Counted from the stretch's first letter, positions 1 through 9,383 are shown. The stretch: DNA of 64,000 nucleotides from Candidatus Obscuribacter sp. (GCA_021772095.1 JADYXR010000128.1:62001-126000), one strand, 5' to 3'. Notes: a model not told the origin generated them from the sequence alone. A program made the numbers and translations.

Positions 1-1942
1 GGGCGTTTGGATCGGAGAAGTGACCTGAGGCCAATTCGTGCAGGCTATTGAGAATCTCGTTTTCAACCATGAAGTCTCTGGTCGGTTTGTCGGCAGCATG
101 ATTGGATTCAGTGATCAAAATATCCAGCTGGGACCTGCCTTCGGCAGACTGCGGAACATTGCCGACGACTTGAATCAATTCGCGACCTCGGATTACAGCA
201 GCACCGGATATGGTGCGCTTGCCGGCAAACGATTCGAACACTTTGCGAACGTCTGAGAATTCGTTTGCGTAGAAACGAGTCAAGACGCCGCCGTCACTTC
301 CTGGGCGAGTGAGGATTTCTACAGGTGAATAAACTTGTTCCGCCTCGGGCTCTGCAGGCGCTTGTTCAGCTTCTGCAGGCTGTTGCGCTTCGCCATGCTG
401 AGGTTCTTCACCGCCGGATGGCTGCTCTGAAGGAGCATCGCCCGTGGTATCAGAGCTTGATGGGCTTTCTTGTTCTGCATTGGCAATCGTGCCGATTTCT
501 CCGGCGTCGGATTGCCGAGCGGCAGACTGATCGCCACCAGCATCCTGGGCCGCAGGTTCTGAACTTTCGTCAGAAGAACTTGGGGCGTCAGCCGGCGTGT
601 CTAGAGTAATACTGTCAGTTGTGGATGCAGGCGTTTCAGCAGTAGTGCTTTCATTTGTTGAAGCCGGTGTTTCGCCAGCAGGTGTTTCGGCCGCAGGTGT
701 TTCCGCAGCAGCACTTTCGTCTGTCGCGGCCGGCGTTTCAGTGGAACCACTTTCATTTGACGCAGCCGGCAGTTCGCCAGTATTTTCAGAAGAGTCAACA
801 ACGGTCTCACTTGTCGCAGTCGGCTCAGCCACTACTTCATTCGGCGGCGCAGCTGGAACATCACTTGCGGCTTGCTCTGTATCCGGTACTTCATCAACAG
901 CCGGAGTGGCATCGGAACCAAGAATTGCATCGGCAGCCAAACCTTGTTCAACCGCTCCGCCAACATCAGCTGCTGGAGCGTCTTCACTGGATGCTGCTTG
1001 ATCGCCTACCGGCTCATCCGCACTTGCCGCGGCATCATCGGCGCTGACATCATCATCGGCAGTCGGTTCATGAGAACCTTCGTCGCCACCAGCATCTTCA
1101 CTGGCTAACAACTCCTCGTCATCAGCATCAAAATCAATTTGTTCTTCTGCGTCAACGAACAATAAAATGTATGCGCCCTTGTCGACTTTGCGATCTTTGG
1201 CTAGCTCATGAAGTGATTGCAGTACACGATTACCGGAAAGGAACGACTTCGCCGGTTGACTTGCCGCTTCTTTCGACATCGTCGAAATCACATGCAATTG
1301 ATCTTCGTTATCTTTTGCTTGAGGAACTGTGCCAATGACATCCTGAAGTTTATTATCAACTACAACAGCCGCACCGACTGGCGGTCTGTGGTTGTAGAGC
1401 CGGTAGAGCTTTTTCACATCGAAGAATTCACGTGGACGAAATCTTGTGAACACGCGTCCATCAGGAGCGCGGCTCGTGACTAGTTCGATATTATTGTTTT
1501 TGAGCTGCCGAAACAGAAAGATGTAGGTAGAGTCAGGCATCTTGCGCGTCAGCGTTTTGGTCAGCGCGCCAAGAACAGAATGGTTTTCTACCCAGCTTTT
1601 GATCTCATCAATTTTGCTGTTTTCCAGATCCTTGACCATAGCCTTGAGCTGGTTCTCCAGCTTCAAAATATGTTCTTCGGCTTCCGGCTTAGTTTGAAGA
1701 CTTTCGGTCGCTTCCTTATCTTCTTTTATATGGCGAAACATGGGCAGTTTGCCCAAAACGTCGTTCAGTTCACGCGCCACACGTGTAGTCACACCCTTCT
1801 CTTTACGCTCGAGTTCGGGAAGCTGCTTCCTTAAAAAGCGAACCGCTGCCCAAACGGACTTAGTCGCGTTCAGGCTGTCACTTTGCGAACGCGACTTGTA
1901 TCGCGATACGGCTTGCTTGGTTTTTGCAAGAGCGTTATCCAT
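1..1942 (-). CDS. Duplicated-domain protein with acidic linker, C-terminus beyond the window
   Basis: One uninterrupted reading frame from ATG at 1942 to the window edge, about 647 residues, no stop reached. I do not recognise the family. The N-terminal ~150 residues are charged and helical. A ~125-residue globular domain follows (about nt 1495-1130), then a ~270-residue low-complexity linker rich in Ala, Glu, Asp, Thr, Ser and Pro with repeated ETPA-type units (about nt 1130-315). A second copy of the globular domain then begins (about nt 315-1). The copies share the pattern DGxVxTRF, EFxDVxK, then GAAVV, a short gap and IGTVPQ or VGNVPQ, ending in LxSLHELA. No signal peptide or membrane segment is seen, so it is probably cytoplasmic. 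The frame is inferred from continuous open sequence and the internal duplication; plus-strand frames here are shadows. Confidence 0.8.
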   Translation of the reverse strand, partial: MDNALAKTKQAVSRYKSRSQSDSLNATKSVWAAVRFLRKQLPELERKEKGVTTRVARELNDVLGKLPMFRHIKEDKEATESLQTKPEAEEHILKLENQLKAMVKDLENSKIDEIKSWVENHSVLGALTKTLTRKMPDSTYIFLFRQLKNNNIELVTSRAPDGRVFTRFRPREFFDVKKLYRLYNHRPPVGAAVVVDNKLQDVIGTVPQAKDNEDQLHVISTMSKEAASQPAKSFLSGNRVLQSLHELAKDRKVDKGAYILLFVDAEEQIDFDADDEELLASEDAGGDEGSHEPTADDDVSADDAAASADEPVGDQAASSEDAPAADVGGAVEQGLAADAILGSDATPAVDEVPDTEQAASDVPAAPPNEVVAEPTATSETVVDSSENTGELPAASNESGSTETPAATDESAAAETPAAETPAGETPASTNESTTAETPASTTDSITLDTPADAPSSSDESSEPAAQDAGGDQSAARQSDAGEIGTIANAEQESPSSSDTTGDAPSEQPSGGEEPQHGEAQQPAEAEQAPAEPEAEQVYSPVEILTRPGSDGGVLTRFYANEFSDVRKVFESFAGKRTISGAAVIRGRELIQVVGNVPQSAEGRSQLDILITESNHAADKPTRDFMVENEILNSLHELASGHFSDPNA

Positions 1943-1958
1943 GTTATCTCTGGAATAG

Positions 1959-1987
1959 GGCCGGGCAATATATTGTACTGCTCGGCC
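1959..1987 (-). promoter_or_regulatory. Inverted repeat just upstream of the duplicated-domain gene
   Basis: GGCCGGGCA (1959-1967) pairs with TGCTCGGCC (1979-1987), nine base pairs with one G-T type mismatch and an 11-nt loop. It lies 17 nt upstream of the ATG at 1942, so it would sit in the 5' leader. It could be a leader hairpin, an operator, or a weak terminator of the upstream serine hydrolase gene. No U-tract follows on the minus strand. Confidence 0.4.
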
Positions 1988-2026
1988 TACACGCGTAGCC
2001 ACTTGCAAGACATAGTGTAAAGTACT

Positions 2027-3307
2027 TTACTTCCCAGAATCTTTTGCGTGCGCAGACTCAAAAAGCCTGGTTGTCTCGGCGTCTGCCGGTTTTACAGGTG
2101 CTTTGCCTGCCGGTTTTAGTTTTACCAGAGGTGGTTGCAATGCGTACGTGCCGTAAATCATCTTGGACATTTGGCGGATCAACTCACTGGCTCGAGAGTC
2201 GTTTCGGTTACGCGAACATTGAATCGAAACAGCATAACGGGTGCCACCACTAGTAGTGACGATGCCGGCGTCACCGACCATAGCACCAATAGTTCCGGTC
2301 TTATGGATAATCGTTGATCCGGGCGCCAAACCAGGCGGCAAGAGCGATCTGTTCTTGCATTTGCCCATGATCTCGTACATAAACTCGCGGTGTTCTTTGG
2401 TGACAAGCTCACCGTTATCAACTCTGCCGAGCAGATAAACAAGGTCATATGGGCAAGTGGTGTTGGTGCCTTCCAGGTCGGCAAGCAGGTGATTGACCTT
2501 GGTTTGCTGCAAACCATAACGATGGAAATCTTTGTTGAGGTGCTCGTTGCCACCAAGCAGATCGATTAACAGATTGGTCGCTGTGTTGTCAGAAACCATC
2601 ATCATCAATTGTGCGGCCTTTCTGGCACTAATCTTGGTGCCTGGCGGGCGCCATTGCAGAAAGCCAGAACCGCCGGCAATCAAGTCTGGACGAATTTCCA
2701 GCACGTCTTCCATTTTGCATTCGCCGCGTTCTACCGCCATGAGAAAGCTGACGAGAATAGGAACCTTGATCATACTGGCGGCCGAAAATGCTTGCTTGCC
2801 ACCACTATCAACATATTGTCCGGTCTCGAGATTGACTGCGAAAACGCCCGGCTGGATAGTCTTAAACTTGTTGAGACTGGTCAACTGATTCGACAAACCA
2901 GTTAGTTCGGAAGTCAATTTGAATGGTGGCGTCAGTGGTACCTCATAGGGGTGACCGACAGTCGGATCCATCAAAGTGCCGGTATGGTGAAAAAGTGATT
3001 GCGCAAGACAGAGCACGCCGGTTATCAGAACCGCTTTTACGAGCCTCTGCCCAGGCGGCGTTGGTTTGTATTTGGCTTTCTTCTTTTTCTTAGGTGCAAA
3101 ACTCGGGAAGGTAAATCCAAGCACCTTATATGGTGCGTCATTTTTCTTGCCACCAGACGCGGTTTTATTATTCGGCGCACCAAACCCGGCACCAGAAAGA
3201 ACAGTTGCCTTCACTCTGGAAACAACTTCTTCGGGGATGGTATCAACATCAACGTGATCACGCTGGTCGCGTTTCGAGGTGGTGGTGCCTGGTGGCATCG
3301 TCATCAT
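2027..3307 (-). CDS. Membrane-anchored class A beta-lactamase-fold serine hydrolase
   Basis: 426 residues. The N-terminal ~85 residues are basic and probably cytoplasmic, with a Lys run at 73-77. One membrane segment follows (about 89-105), and the rest is a beta-lactamase-fold domain facing outward. The three hallmark motifs are present: S178-M-I-K181 (SxxK, nucleophile and general base), S239-D240-N241, and K336-T337-G338. The class A omega-loop ExxLN motif is not evident; the corresponding stretch reads DLEGTNTTCP. Peptidoglycan D,D-peptidase or transpeptidase-like activity is therefore as likely as antibiotic hydrolysis. The gene stands 85 nt upstream of the preceding minus-strand gene. 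Fold assignment is strong; substrate is unknown. Confidence 0.85.
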   Translation of the reverse strand: MMTMPPGTTTSKRDQRDHVDVDTIPEEVVSRVKATVLSGAGFGAPNNKTASGGKKNDAPYKVLGFTFPSFAPKKKKKAKYKPTPPGQRLVKAVLITGVLCLAQSLFHHTGTLMDPTVGHPYEVPLTPPFKLTSELTGLSNQLTSLNKFKTIQPGVFAVNLETGQYVDSGGKQAFSAASMIKVPILVSFLMAVERGECKMEDVLEIRPDLIAGGSGFLQWRPPGTKISARKAAQLMMMVSDNTATNLLIDLLGGNEHLNKDFHRYGLQQTKVNHLLADLEGTNTTCPYDLVYLLGRVDNGELVTKEHREFMYEIMGKCKNRSLLPPGLAPGSTIIHKTGTIGAMVGDAGIVTTSGGTRYAVSIQCSRNRNDSRASELIRQMSKMIYGTYALQPPLVKLKPAGKAPVKPADAETTRLFESAHAKDSGK

Positions 3308-3465
3308 CCGCAGCTTTTGCCCATACAGATAGAGAAGAGATATACGACCATCTCAATCAACGGTCGAATCTTATTCTAACCTCTGAAACCCAAGTTGGGT
3401 AGCCTATAGCTGAAATTTAGTTTCAGGCATCCATTTTTTCGGAACCCGCACCACATTCGGAGGCA

Positions 3466-4452
3466 TTAAATTTTTGCCTTCTCGACACCGCGCGGTATAA
3501 ACAAGTAGAGCATAAGAAATATCGCGGTGCAAACGCTTACCACATACTTGGTATCGGCAGGAATGTCGGTGCGCGGCGAAACGAAGCCTTCTATGCATCC
3601 AGCTATTAATAGAATAGGAACGGTGCCACCGAACATACCGAGCGCAATTTTGCAAGCTTGCTTGAATGCATCAAGTCTTTTATATCGGCCGGGAAATAAA
3701 AGTGATTTGCCGATAACCAGACCAGCCGCACCACTAATAAAGATCGCCGTCAGTTCGAGCACCCCATGTGGTGCAACGAACGCACTGATGCGATTGACCA
3801 TGCCGTGCGCGTAACACAATCCAAACACGGTGCCAATCGAAATTCCGTTTGTGATAAGAACCAAAACAGTTCCGATACCGTAAGTGATACCAGCTACAAA
3901 AGCTAGAATCGACACCCGAATATTATTAGTCGCGATCATGCTGAACGAGGTCGGACTCGAGTCGGCAACAGCGTCAGTCCACATGCGTTTGTGCTGAATC
4001 GTATTCCACATATCATCGGAAACCAGCGGAGCACCCTTCGCCATCTCCAGTTGCGCGAATTTGACATCATGCACAACGGCGAAAGCGCAACCAACAGCCG
4101 GTATCAGAAACAGCAAAGTGGAAAGCACCAGATACAAAATATTCTGACGAATCAGTCGAGGGAAACCCTCCCAGAGAAAACGGAAAAGGTCCATCCATCG
4201 ATTCCGATCAGTCTGATACACTTGGTTGTGTGCTTTGACCACCAGATTATTGAGGTAGATTTGCACTTCATGACTGAGCTTCAACGCCCGCGCCCGTGAC
4301 AGGTCCGCCGAAGTGCTTTTGTACAACCTGCCGAGTTCCTGCAGTTGGTGACGATCGAGTCCCGCCATCCCCTTATTGTCAGACAGCGTCAGAAGTTCTT
4401 CGAGCTTTTCCCAAGACGTCCTTCGCGTTTTCAGCCAGCGCTCAACATTCAT
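3466..4452 (-). CDS. SpoIIM/DUF95 family integral membrane protein
   Basis: 328 residues from ATG 4452, which gives the family-typical start MNVERWLKTRR; the frame could extend to a TTG at 4485, only 5 nt from the divergent gene. The N-terminal ~100 residues are helical and charged (ELGRLYKSTSADLSRARAL), characteristic of SpoIIM-like DUF95 proteins. Several hydrophobic segments follow (about residues 110-140, 180-215, 220-255, 265-290 and 300-320). The family is named for a sporulation protein but is widespread in non-sporulating bacteria, typically beside RDD, MoxR and DUF58 genes. It is divergent from an RDD protein here, matching that association. Function in the membrane is not established. 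Confidence 0.85.
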   Translation of the reverse strand: MNVERWLKTRRTSWEKLEELLTLSDNKGMAGLDRHQLQELGRLYKSTSADLSRARALKLSHEVQIYLNNLVVKAHNQVYQTDRNRWMDLFRFLWEGFPRLIRQNILYLVLSTLLFLIPAVGCAFAVVHDVKFAQLEMAKGAPLVSDDMWNTIQHKRMWTDAVADSSPTSFSMIATNNIRVSILAFVAGITYGIGTVLVLITNGISIGTVFGLCYAHGMVNRISAFVAPHGVLELTAIFISGAAGLVIGKSLLFPGRYKRLDAFKQACKIALGMFGGTVPILLIAGCIEGFVSPRTDIPADTKYVVSVCTAIFLMLYLFIPRGVEKAKI

Positions 4453-4490
4453 CCTAAATCCAACCCACGAAGCGCGACCTACCAACTACC

Positions 4491-5270
4491 ATGCAAAGCC
4501 CAGACTATTCGATCTCTACCCCGGAAAATGTCGACCTACACTTAGAGCTCGCCGGCATCGGTAACCGCGTTCTTGCCACGATGATCGATTCGATTCTGGG
4601 TGGGCTTGTCATCATAGTCGTCGCGCTCTTGTTTATCTTAGTCGGTTTCATTCTAGATCAAACTCACGTTTTTCCGGCATCCCGCAACCAGGTTCTGCTC
4701 GTCGCGGCAATGTTCGCCATGTTCTTCGCCTTTATCATCCAGTTCGGCTACAACATTTTCTTCGAAGGCATCTGGCACGGTCAAACCCCCGGCAAGAGAA
4801 TCGCGCAGATTCGCGTGATTGAAGCTAACGGTCAGCCCGTAGGCTGGGCAGCTGTGTGTATTCGCAACCTTGTCAGAACAATTGATGTCGGCATCCTTCT
4901 GATCGGCATATTGGTCATGCTAATTGATAAAAACGAGCGCCGGCTGGGCGACCTGGCAGCAGGCACGCTGGTGATTAGAGAACGAAAAACCGATCTTTCC
5001 ACCGGCGAGGTGAAACTGCTGACCGGTGCGAAGCCTGACTCCCTGCTGGATATCGGCAGAGTGACGCCGGAAGAATACGATCTTCTCGCTCGATTTCTGA
5101 AACGAAGAATAACGCTGTCACCCGCACACAGACCAGTTGTAGCTCAGCAATTAGAAACATACTTCAAAGAAAAACTAAACGAAACCAATGGTGCCGAGCA
5201 CGATGCTCAGGGCTCCGAGCAGTTTCTCGAGAAGGTTTTTCTTTCGTACCAGGCTCGCGGACTCGAGTAG
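4491..5270 (+). CDS. RDD family membrane protein
   Basis: 259 residues, ATG start. Residues 1-170 form an RDD domain: the family's Arg-Asp element appears as GNRVLATMIDSILGG near residue 25. Three membrane segments follow, then GQTPGKRIAQIRV, and ERRLGDLAAGTLVI after the last helix. The C-terminal ~90 residues are soluble and charged. RDD proteins are small membrane proteins, some linked to ion or solute transport. The divergent neighbour is a SpoIIM-like protein; the two families commonly occur side by side, suggesting one membrane complex. The 3' flank (5271-5495) is convergent with citrate synthase and holds two copies of the dispersed palindromic element. Confidence 0.85.
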   Translation: MQSPDYSISTPENVDLHLELAGIGNRVLATMIDSILGGLVIIVVALLFILVGFILDQTHVFPASRNQVLLVAAMFAMFFAFIIQFGYNIFFEGIWHGQTPGKRIAQIRVIEANGQPVGWAAVCIRNLVRTIDVGILLIGILVMLIDKNERRLGDLAAGTLVIRERKTDLSTGEVKLLTGAKPDSLLDIGRVTPEEYDLLARFLKRRITLSPAHRPVVAQQLETYFKEKLNETNGAEHDAQGSEQFLEKVFLSYQARGLE

Positions 5271-5293
5271 ATCCTCAAGAGCCGGGTAGTTGG

Positions 5294-5321
5294 ATGGTCA
5301 GAATTTCTGCCAGTTTTTATG
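5294..5321. repeat. Dispersed 28-bp imperfect palindrome, copy 1
   Basis: Begins GGTCAGAATTTCTG and ends TTTTTATGAC. It is one of at least seven intergenic copies in the window sharing terminal GTCAGAA / TTMTGAC and a central GNCC-like core. It lies between the convergent RDD and citrate synthase genes, 70 nt before the next copy. Coordinates are accurate to a base or two. Confidence 0.7.
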
Positions 5322-5391
5322 ACGTTGAGCCAACGTCAGATAACCATGACGCAAACCGGAACAGAATGCCCGACTTGTGTCAGATCGATTT

Positions 5392-5419
5392 GGTCAGAAA
5401 TTCTGTCCGTTTTTATGAC
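5392..5419. repeat. Dispersed 28-bp imperfect palindrome, copy 2
   Basis: Begins GGTCAGAAATTCTGTCCG and ends TTTTTATGAC, in the same orientation as copy 1. It matches the reverse complement of the copy downstream of the histidine kinase at 33764. The surrounding 5300-5490 region contains further GTCAGA and ATGAC words, so the spacer may be built of decayed copies. Confidence 0.75.
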
Positions 5420-5495
5420 AAGCTACCCGGCAGAAATTCAGACCAGCATCTCAAGATGCCGACCATCATTTGACGCCAAACGTCAGATCAAGTTC

Positions 5496-6641
5496 TTAGT
5501 TTTTAGCTGAAACCAGTTCTTCGCGTTTGTCGATTGGAACGTATTTGAGATTGATCTCGCCGGTGTATTCAGCTTCTGGACGAATCAAGCGGTTGTCACT
5601 GAGTTGCTCAAGAATGTGAGCTGCCCAACCTGCGATCCGGCTGATAGCGAAGATCGGCGTGAACAGGTCGCTTGGAATACCCAACATGTGATAGACCGAT
5701 GCCGAGTAGAAGTCGACATTGCAGTTGAGCTTCTTCTCTTCCTTGGCCAATTGCTCGACCCTGGCGGACATCTCATACCACTTGGTCTCGTTAGCGCGTT
5801 TGCCGAGTGCTTCAGACATCTTGCGGAGGTGGAAAGCACGCGGATCTTGAACTTTATAAACGCGGTGACCGAAGCCCATCAATTTTTTGCGATCGGCGAA
5901 CATCTTCTTGATGTAAGGCTCGACGTTGTTTAGCTCTTTGATTTCCAGAAGCATTTTGATTACTTCCTGGTTGGCGCCACCATGCAAAGGTCCTTTGAGA
6001 GCGCCGATTGCAGCGGTGACAGCTGAGTGCATGTCGCTAAGCGTACCGGCGGCGACGCGGGCTGCAAACGTGGAGGCGTTGAGTTCATGCTCGGCATGAA
6101 GGATCAAAGCCATGTCGAGAGACTTGACGGCCACTTCATCAGGCTCTTTGCCGCTGTGAAGCAAATACAAGAAACTGGCTGCTGTAGAGTGATTCGGCTT
6201 CGGATCGACGACTTCGCGTCCGTTGCGAATGCAATCCCAATAAGCGACGATCGTCGGCATCTGAGCCGTCAAGCGGGTCGCCTTGCGAACGTTCGCTGCG
6301 CGATCGTTTTCATTGGCATCAGGATCGTACATGGAGAGCATTGATGTAGCTGTTCTCAGCACTTCCATCGGCACTGATTCTTTGGGCCACATCCTCATGG
6401 CCTTCACAACATCTTCAGGAAGCTTGCGATTTGCGCCGAGTTCCTTGTGCAGTTTGTCGAGTTCTTCTTTTACGGGCAAACGACCAAACCAGAGCAAATA
6501 AACAACTTCTTCATAAGTTGAGTGCTCGGCAAGATCGTCAATATCGTATCCACGATAAATTAGATGACCCTTCTCTCCGTCCACCTTGCAGATGGAGGAT
6601 TCTGCTGCGATAACGTCCTCAAGACCTCGATTAACCGCCAT
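5496..6641 (-). CDS. gltA: Citrate synthase
   Basis: 381 residues, ATG start with GGGAG six bases upstream. It condenses oxaloacetate and acetyl-CoA to citrate, the entry step of the TCA cycle, in the cytoplasm. Key residues are present: H185 (in LHAEHELNAS), H220 (KGPLHGGAN), the catalytic H259 (GFGHRVY) and D310 (CNVDFYSASVY). The arginine-containing C-terminus (ISRIAGWAAHILEQ) is also intact. The length fits the short, dimeric, Gram-positive/archaeal-type enzyme. A 2-methylcitrate synthase role cannot be excluded from sequence alone, but no propionate-cycle genes are adjacent. The gene is monocistronic and shares its upstream region (6642-6809) with a divergent methyltransferase gene. Confidence 0.95.
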   Translation of the reverse strand: MAVNRGLEDVIAAESSICKVDGEKGHLIYRGYDIDDLAEHSTYEEVVYLLWFGRLPVKEELDKLHKELGANRKLPEDVVKAMRMWPKESVPMEVLRTATSMLSMYDPDANENDRAANVRKATRLTAQMPTIVAYWDCIRNGREVVDPKPNHSTAASFLYLLHSGKEPDEVAVKSLDMALILHAEHELNASTFAARVAAGTLSDMHSAVTAAIGALKGPLHGGANQEVIKMLLEIKELNNVEPYIKKMFADRKKLMGFGHRVYKVQDPRAFHLRKMSEALGKRANETKWYEMSARVEQLAKEEKKLNCNVDFYSASVYHMLGIPSDLFTPIFAISRIAGWAAHILEQLSDNRLIRPEAEYTGEINLKYVPIDKREELVSAKN

Positions 6642-6809
6642 AACCAGCTCCCACGAATCTATATGTCCTAGCTACAGATTTTATACACTAAATGACAACC
6701 AGACATGGGCAACCATAGTCTTATCTTCATGGTGTTGTCCTGCCTTAGAATTAGAGTGCAGTTCAAAGATCTGACGTGACTCCCAAGTCCGAACCAACGA
6801 AACCAATTT

Positions 6810-9383
6810 ATGACAAGAAAGTCCAAACCGACTTCCAGCCAGGTGCCGAGCCCGACTCAGCGATTGAGTTCAAAACGAGAACTCAACCTGATTGCCGCGC
6901 TCGCCGCCAATCTGTCGAAGAGTGGGCTGAAACCATTGTCATCAGCGGTTTTGCTCTCTCTCGCTCAACGCGGTCTCATTCCTGACAAACTGAATGGAAC
7001 GCCAGCCGGATTGCTCATAAAGCGGCTAGCCGCGTCATATTTCAACGTCACAATTGAGGAATCTGACACATCTGAATTAGCCAATTGCCTCGCACAAAAC
7101 GATGCAGGAAACGAGCAAGGACTAATCGACTCCGTGCTTTTAGATGCCGATAATTTTGCCGAAGTCGAACAAAATCTCGAACGCTTTAAATCGATTGAAA
7201 CGATCCTCCTGGAACCGATTCTTTTGAAAACGATTGCCGATCCACTCTTCTGCGGCTGGCTCTATCAGACCATCCTGATGGGACGAGACGACTACTCCCT
7301 TTCCAGAAAGGAACGATCAACAAGCGGAGTTTCTCGGATCACTCAGTGGTTCACGCCAAATTGGATCTGCAAATTCCTCTTGGATGAGTGCTTCAACGAC
7401 AGTTCTGCCGATAGCAAAAATGTTAGCAAGAATGGGTCGTCTCGTACGACTGAGCCTGTCACATTCCTGGATTCGGCTTGTGGTGCCGGTCACATCCTGG
7501 CACCCGCCCTGGTGAAACTTCTGACAATGCGATTGTCCGATTCGAATGTTTCTGACAAATCGAAAGTCTCTGACACAACCAACGTTTATGACAATACGAA
7601 TGCTCATGCCGAATCGGCATATGACGTCAAATCGACAGACGAAATCCGAAACCACTTCGTCAAAAACTATGACGAGCAAGAAATCTCCATGCACCTATCA
7701 GAAGTTCTCAGCACTCAATTGTACGGCTGCGACCTGGATCCTCTTATGGTGAGGCTCTCCGGACTTGCTGTCTATCTGACCTGCAGAGATATTAGCCGAA
7801 GTGCACCGCTGCCGATACCACTCATTTTTTCATTTTGCGATGTACAAGAAATTCGTAATCGACAAGAAAACACAACGCGAAGTTCCGGTCAAGACACTTC
7901 AACGCGCGGTTCCCAGATTGATGACAGCGGGGATAAACAAACAGAGTCGAATTCGAACGCCGATAATGGAAGCCTAATCTTATCCTTAGATCCGCGACCG
8001 TCAGATGTTCTGCTTCGACGAATCGACGGCACCACAACGAGCCTCGATTGTTTGCCGAAAACTTATGACATGCAGTGCTTAAACCCGCCATACCTCAGCC
8101 ATCGACTAATGCCGAAGGCATCCGCGTCGTTTCTCAGACAAAATTATGACGGCAGCCAGTACGATTTATACACCGCATTTTTGGAACTGAGCATTCGACT
8201 AATGGCACCACATAGTCGCCTTGCTCTGATATGCCAACAGAGCTTCCTGAGCACCAGCCGATTTGAACATCTGCGCCGGCAGCTCGTAGAACGTTGTCAT
8301 ATCAACAGCATTGTTCAGCTCGGAGCCGGTGCGTTTGCCAGTCGTGGTGGTGAAAAAGTCAGCAACGCCATTGTTTCTCTGAGCCGAAGAACCACAGGCG
8401 AAGACACGCATCAAATGAGCGTTTACAAACTTGTCTCGGTGTCGGCAAAGGAGCAAGCGGAACAAGACGGTGTTGGGGGCTATGTAAAAGAAACATTTTG
8501 CCAGACTGAACTGCTAACGACTACCCGCATGGTTCCCGGCTTTCCACTGGTGCCGTTCTGTCCAAAAGAAGTCGCGATACTGTTTCAAACGCATCCGACT
8601 ATCGCAGACAGCGACAACGAAATAATTCTCACAAACGGGCTATTCACTTGCGACAACAAGCGCTTTGTGCGCCATTTTTCAGAGGTCAGTGCACTCGGTC
8701 AAATTCCTTTCGTACCGTACGACAAAGGCGGTGGACAGAAATGGTTCAGCACAACTCCATACATGTTGGAGTGGTCAAATAACGGCGATGACATCCGTGA
8801 ATTCAGACTGCAACGTGGTCAATCCAAAGCCCTACCGGGAGAGCGTTTCTACTTCCAGCACGGGATCACGTATTCATACATCGGAACGCGAGGTTTCAAA
8901 GCAAGATTGCTTTCGCCTGGTAGCGTATTTGATATCGCAAGTTCGGCAATGTTCAGCGAGAGAATCGATTTATTTTATATGCTCGGATTTTTGAACTCTT
9001 CGCTAACCCGCTTCATCCTGGGCATGCTAAACCCGACCGTCAATTTTCAGATCGGCGATCTTCGGCGACTTCCGTTTTGCGTACCACAGGAAACAGTCGA
9101 ACAAGAAGTGGCGCGACTGGCAAAGGAAGCCGTGGGGTTAGCCCGCGAAGCGGAAACATTCGACCCGTCCTCACCAGCTTACAATCAAGCTCTCAAGGGA
9201 GCAGCCACCGATTCGCGAATAGCTGTGATCAACCAATCCGAGCTGCGATTGCAAAACGCAATTGACGAAATCATCTTCGATTTGTACAAAATCACCAGCA
9301 CCACCCGCGATATCATTCGCGAGAACGAATGGGTGTGCCGGACCCAGGGGGACCTCATAGCGCGGGGCCAGCGCTCAATCTAA
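6810..9383 (+). CDS. Solitary Eco57I/PglX-like N6-adenine DNA methyltransferase
   Basis: 857 residues. Residues ~110-200 form a helical N-domain with the approach WFTPNWICKFLLDECF. SAM-binding motif I is FLDSACGAGHIL (about 216-227) and catalytic motif IV is NPPY (about 424-427). A C-terminal target-recognition-like region ends in short helices near residue 800. No nuclease motif (PD-ExK or HNH) is visible and no helicase, BREX, DISARM or restriction gene is adjacent, so it is an orphan in this window. Two low-complexity insertions interrupt the methylase fold: residues ~243-275 (SDSNVSDKSKVSDTTN type) and ~350-390 (Ser/Asn/Asp rich). The first lies between motif I and the Asp-containing strand YGCDLDPL. 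Modification of host DNA or phage defence is plausible; specificity is unknown. Confidence 0.85.
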   Translation: MTRKSKPTSSQVPSPTQRLSSKRELNLIAALAANLSKSGLKPLSSAVLLSLAQRGLIPDKLNGTPAGLLIKRLAASYFNVTIEESDTSELANCLAQNDAGNEQGLIDSVLLDADNFAEVEQNLERFKSIETILLEPILLKTIADPLFCGWLYQTILMGRDDYSLSRKERSTSGVSRITQWFTPNWICKFLLDECFNDSSADSKNVSKNGSSRTTEPVTFLDSACGAGHILAPALVKLLTMRLSDSNVSDKSKVSDTTNVYDNTNAHAESAYDVKSTDEIRNHFVKNYDEQEISMHLSEVLSTQLYGCDLDPLMVRLSGLAVYLTCRDISRSAPLPIPLIFSFCDVQEIRNRQENTTRSSGQDTSTRGSQIDDSGDKQTESNSNADNGSLILSLDPRPSDVLLRRIDGTTTSLDCLPKTYDMQCLNPPYLSHRLMPKASASFLRQNYDGSQYDLYTAFLELSIRLMAPHSRLALICQQSFLSTSRFEHLRRQLVERCHINSIVQLGAGAFASRGGEKVSNAIVSLSRRTTGEDTHQMSVYKLVSVSAKEQAEQDGVGGYVKETFCQTELLTTTRMVPGFPLVPFCPKEVAILFQTHPTIADSDNEIILTNGLFTCDNKRFVRHFSEVSALGQIPFVPYDKGGGQKWFSTTPYMLEWSNNGDDIREFRLQRGQSKALPGERFYFQHGITYSYIGTRGFKARLLSPGSVFDIASSAMFSERIDLFYMLGFLNSSLTRFILGMLNPTVNFQIGDLRRLPFCVPQETVEQEVARLAKEAVGLAREAETFDPSSPAYNQALKGAATDSRIAVINQSELRLQNAIDEIIFDLYKITSTTRDIIRENEWVCRTQGDLIARGQRSI

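Noticed and set aside
597..1047. Plus-strand Ala/Ser/Val-rich open frames
   Set aside because: They are antisense shadows of the acidic ETPA-type linker in the minus-strand gene covering 1-1942.
2027..3307. Antibiotic-resistance beta-lactamase
   Set aside because: SxxK, SDN and KTG motifs are present, but the omega-loop ExxLN is not evident, so resistance is not supported.
6810..9383. BREX or DISARM defence island
   Set aside because: Only a methyltransferase is present; flanking genes are citrate synthase and a DHH phosphoesterase.
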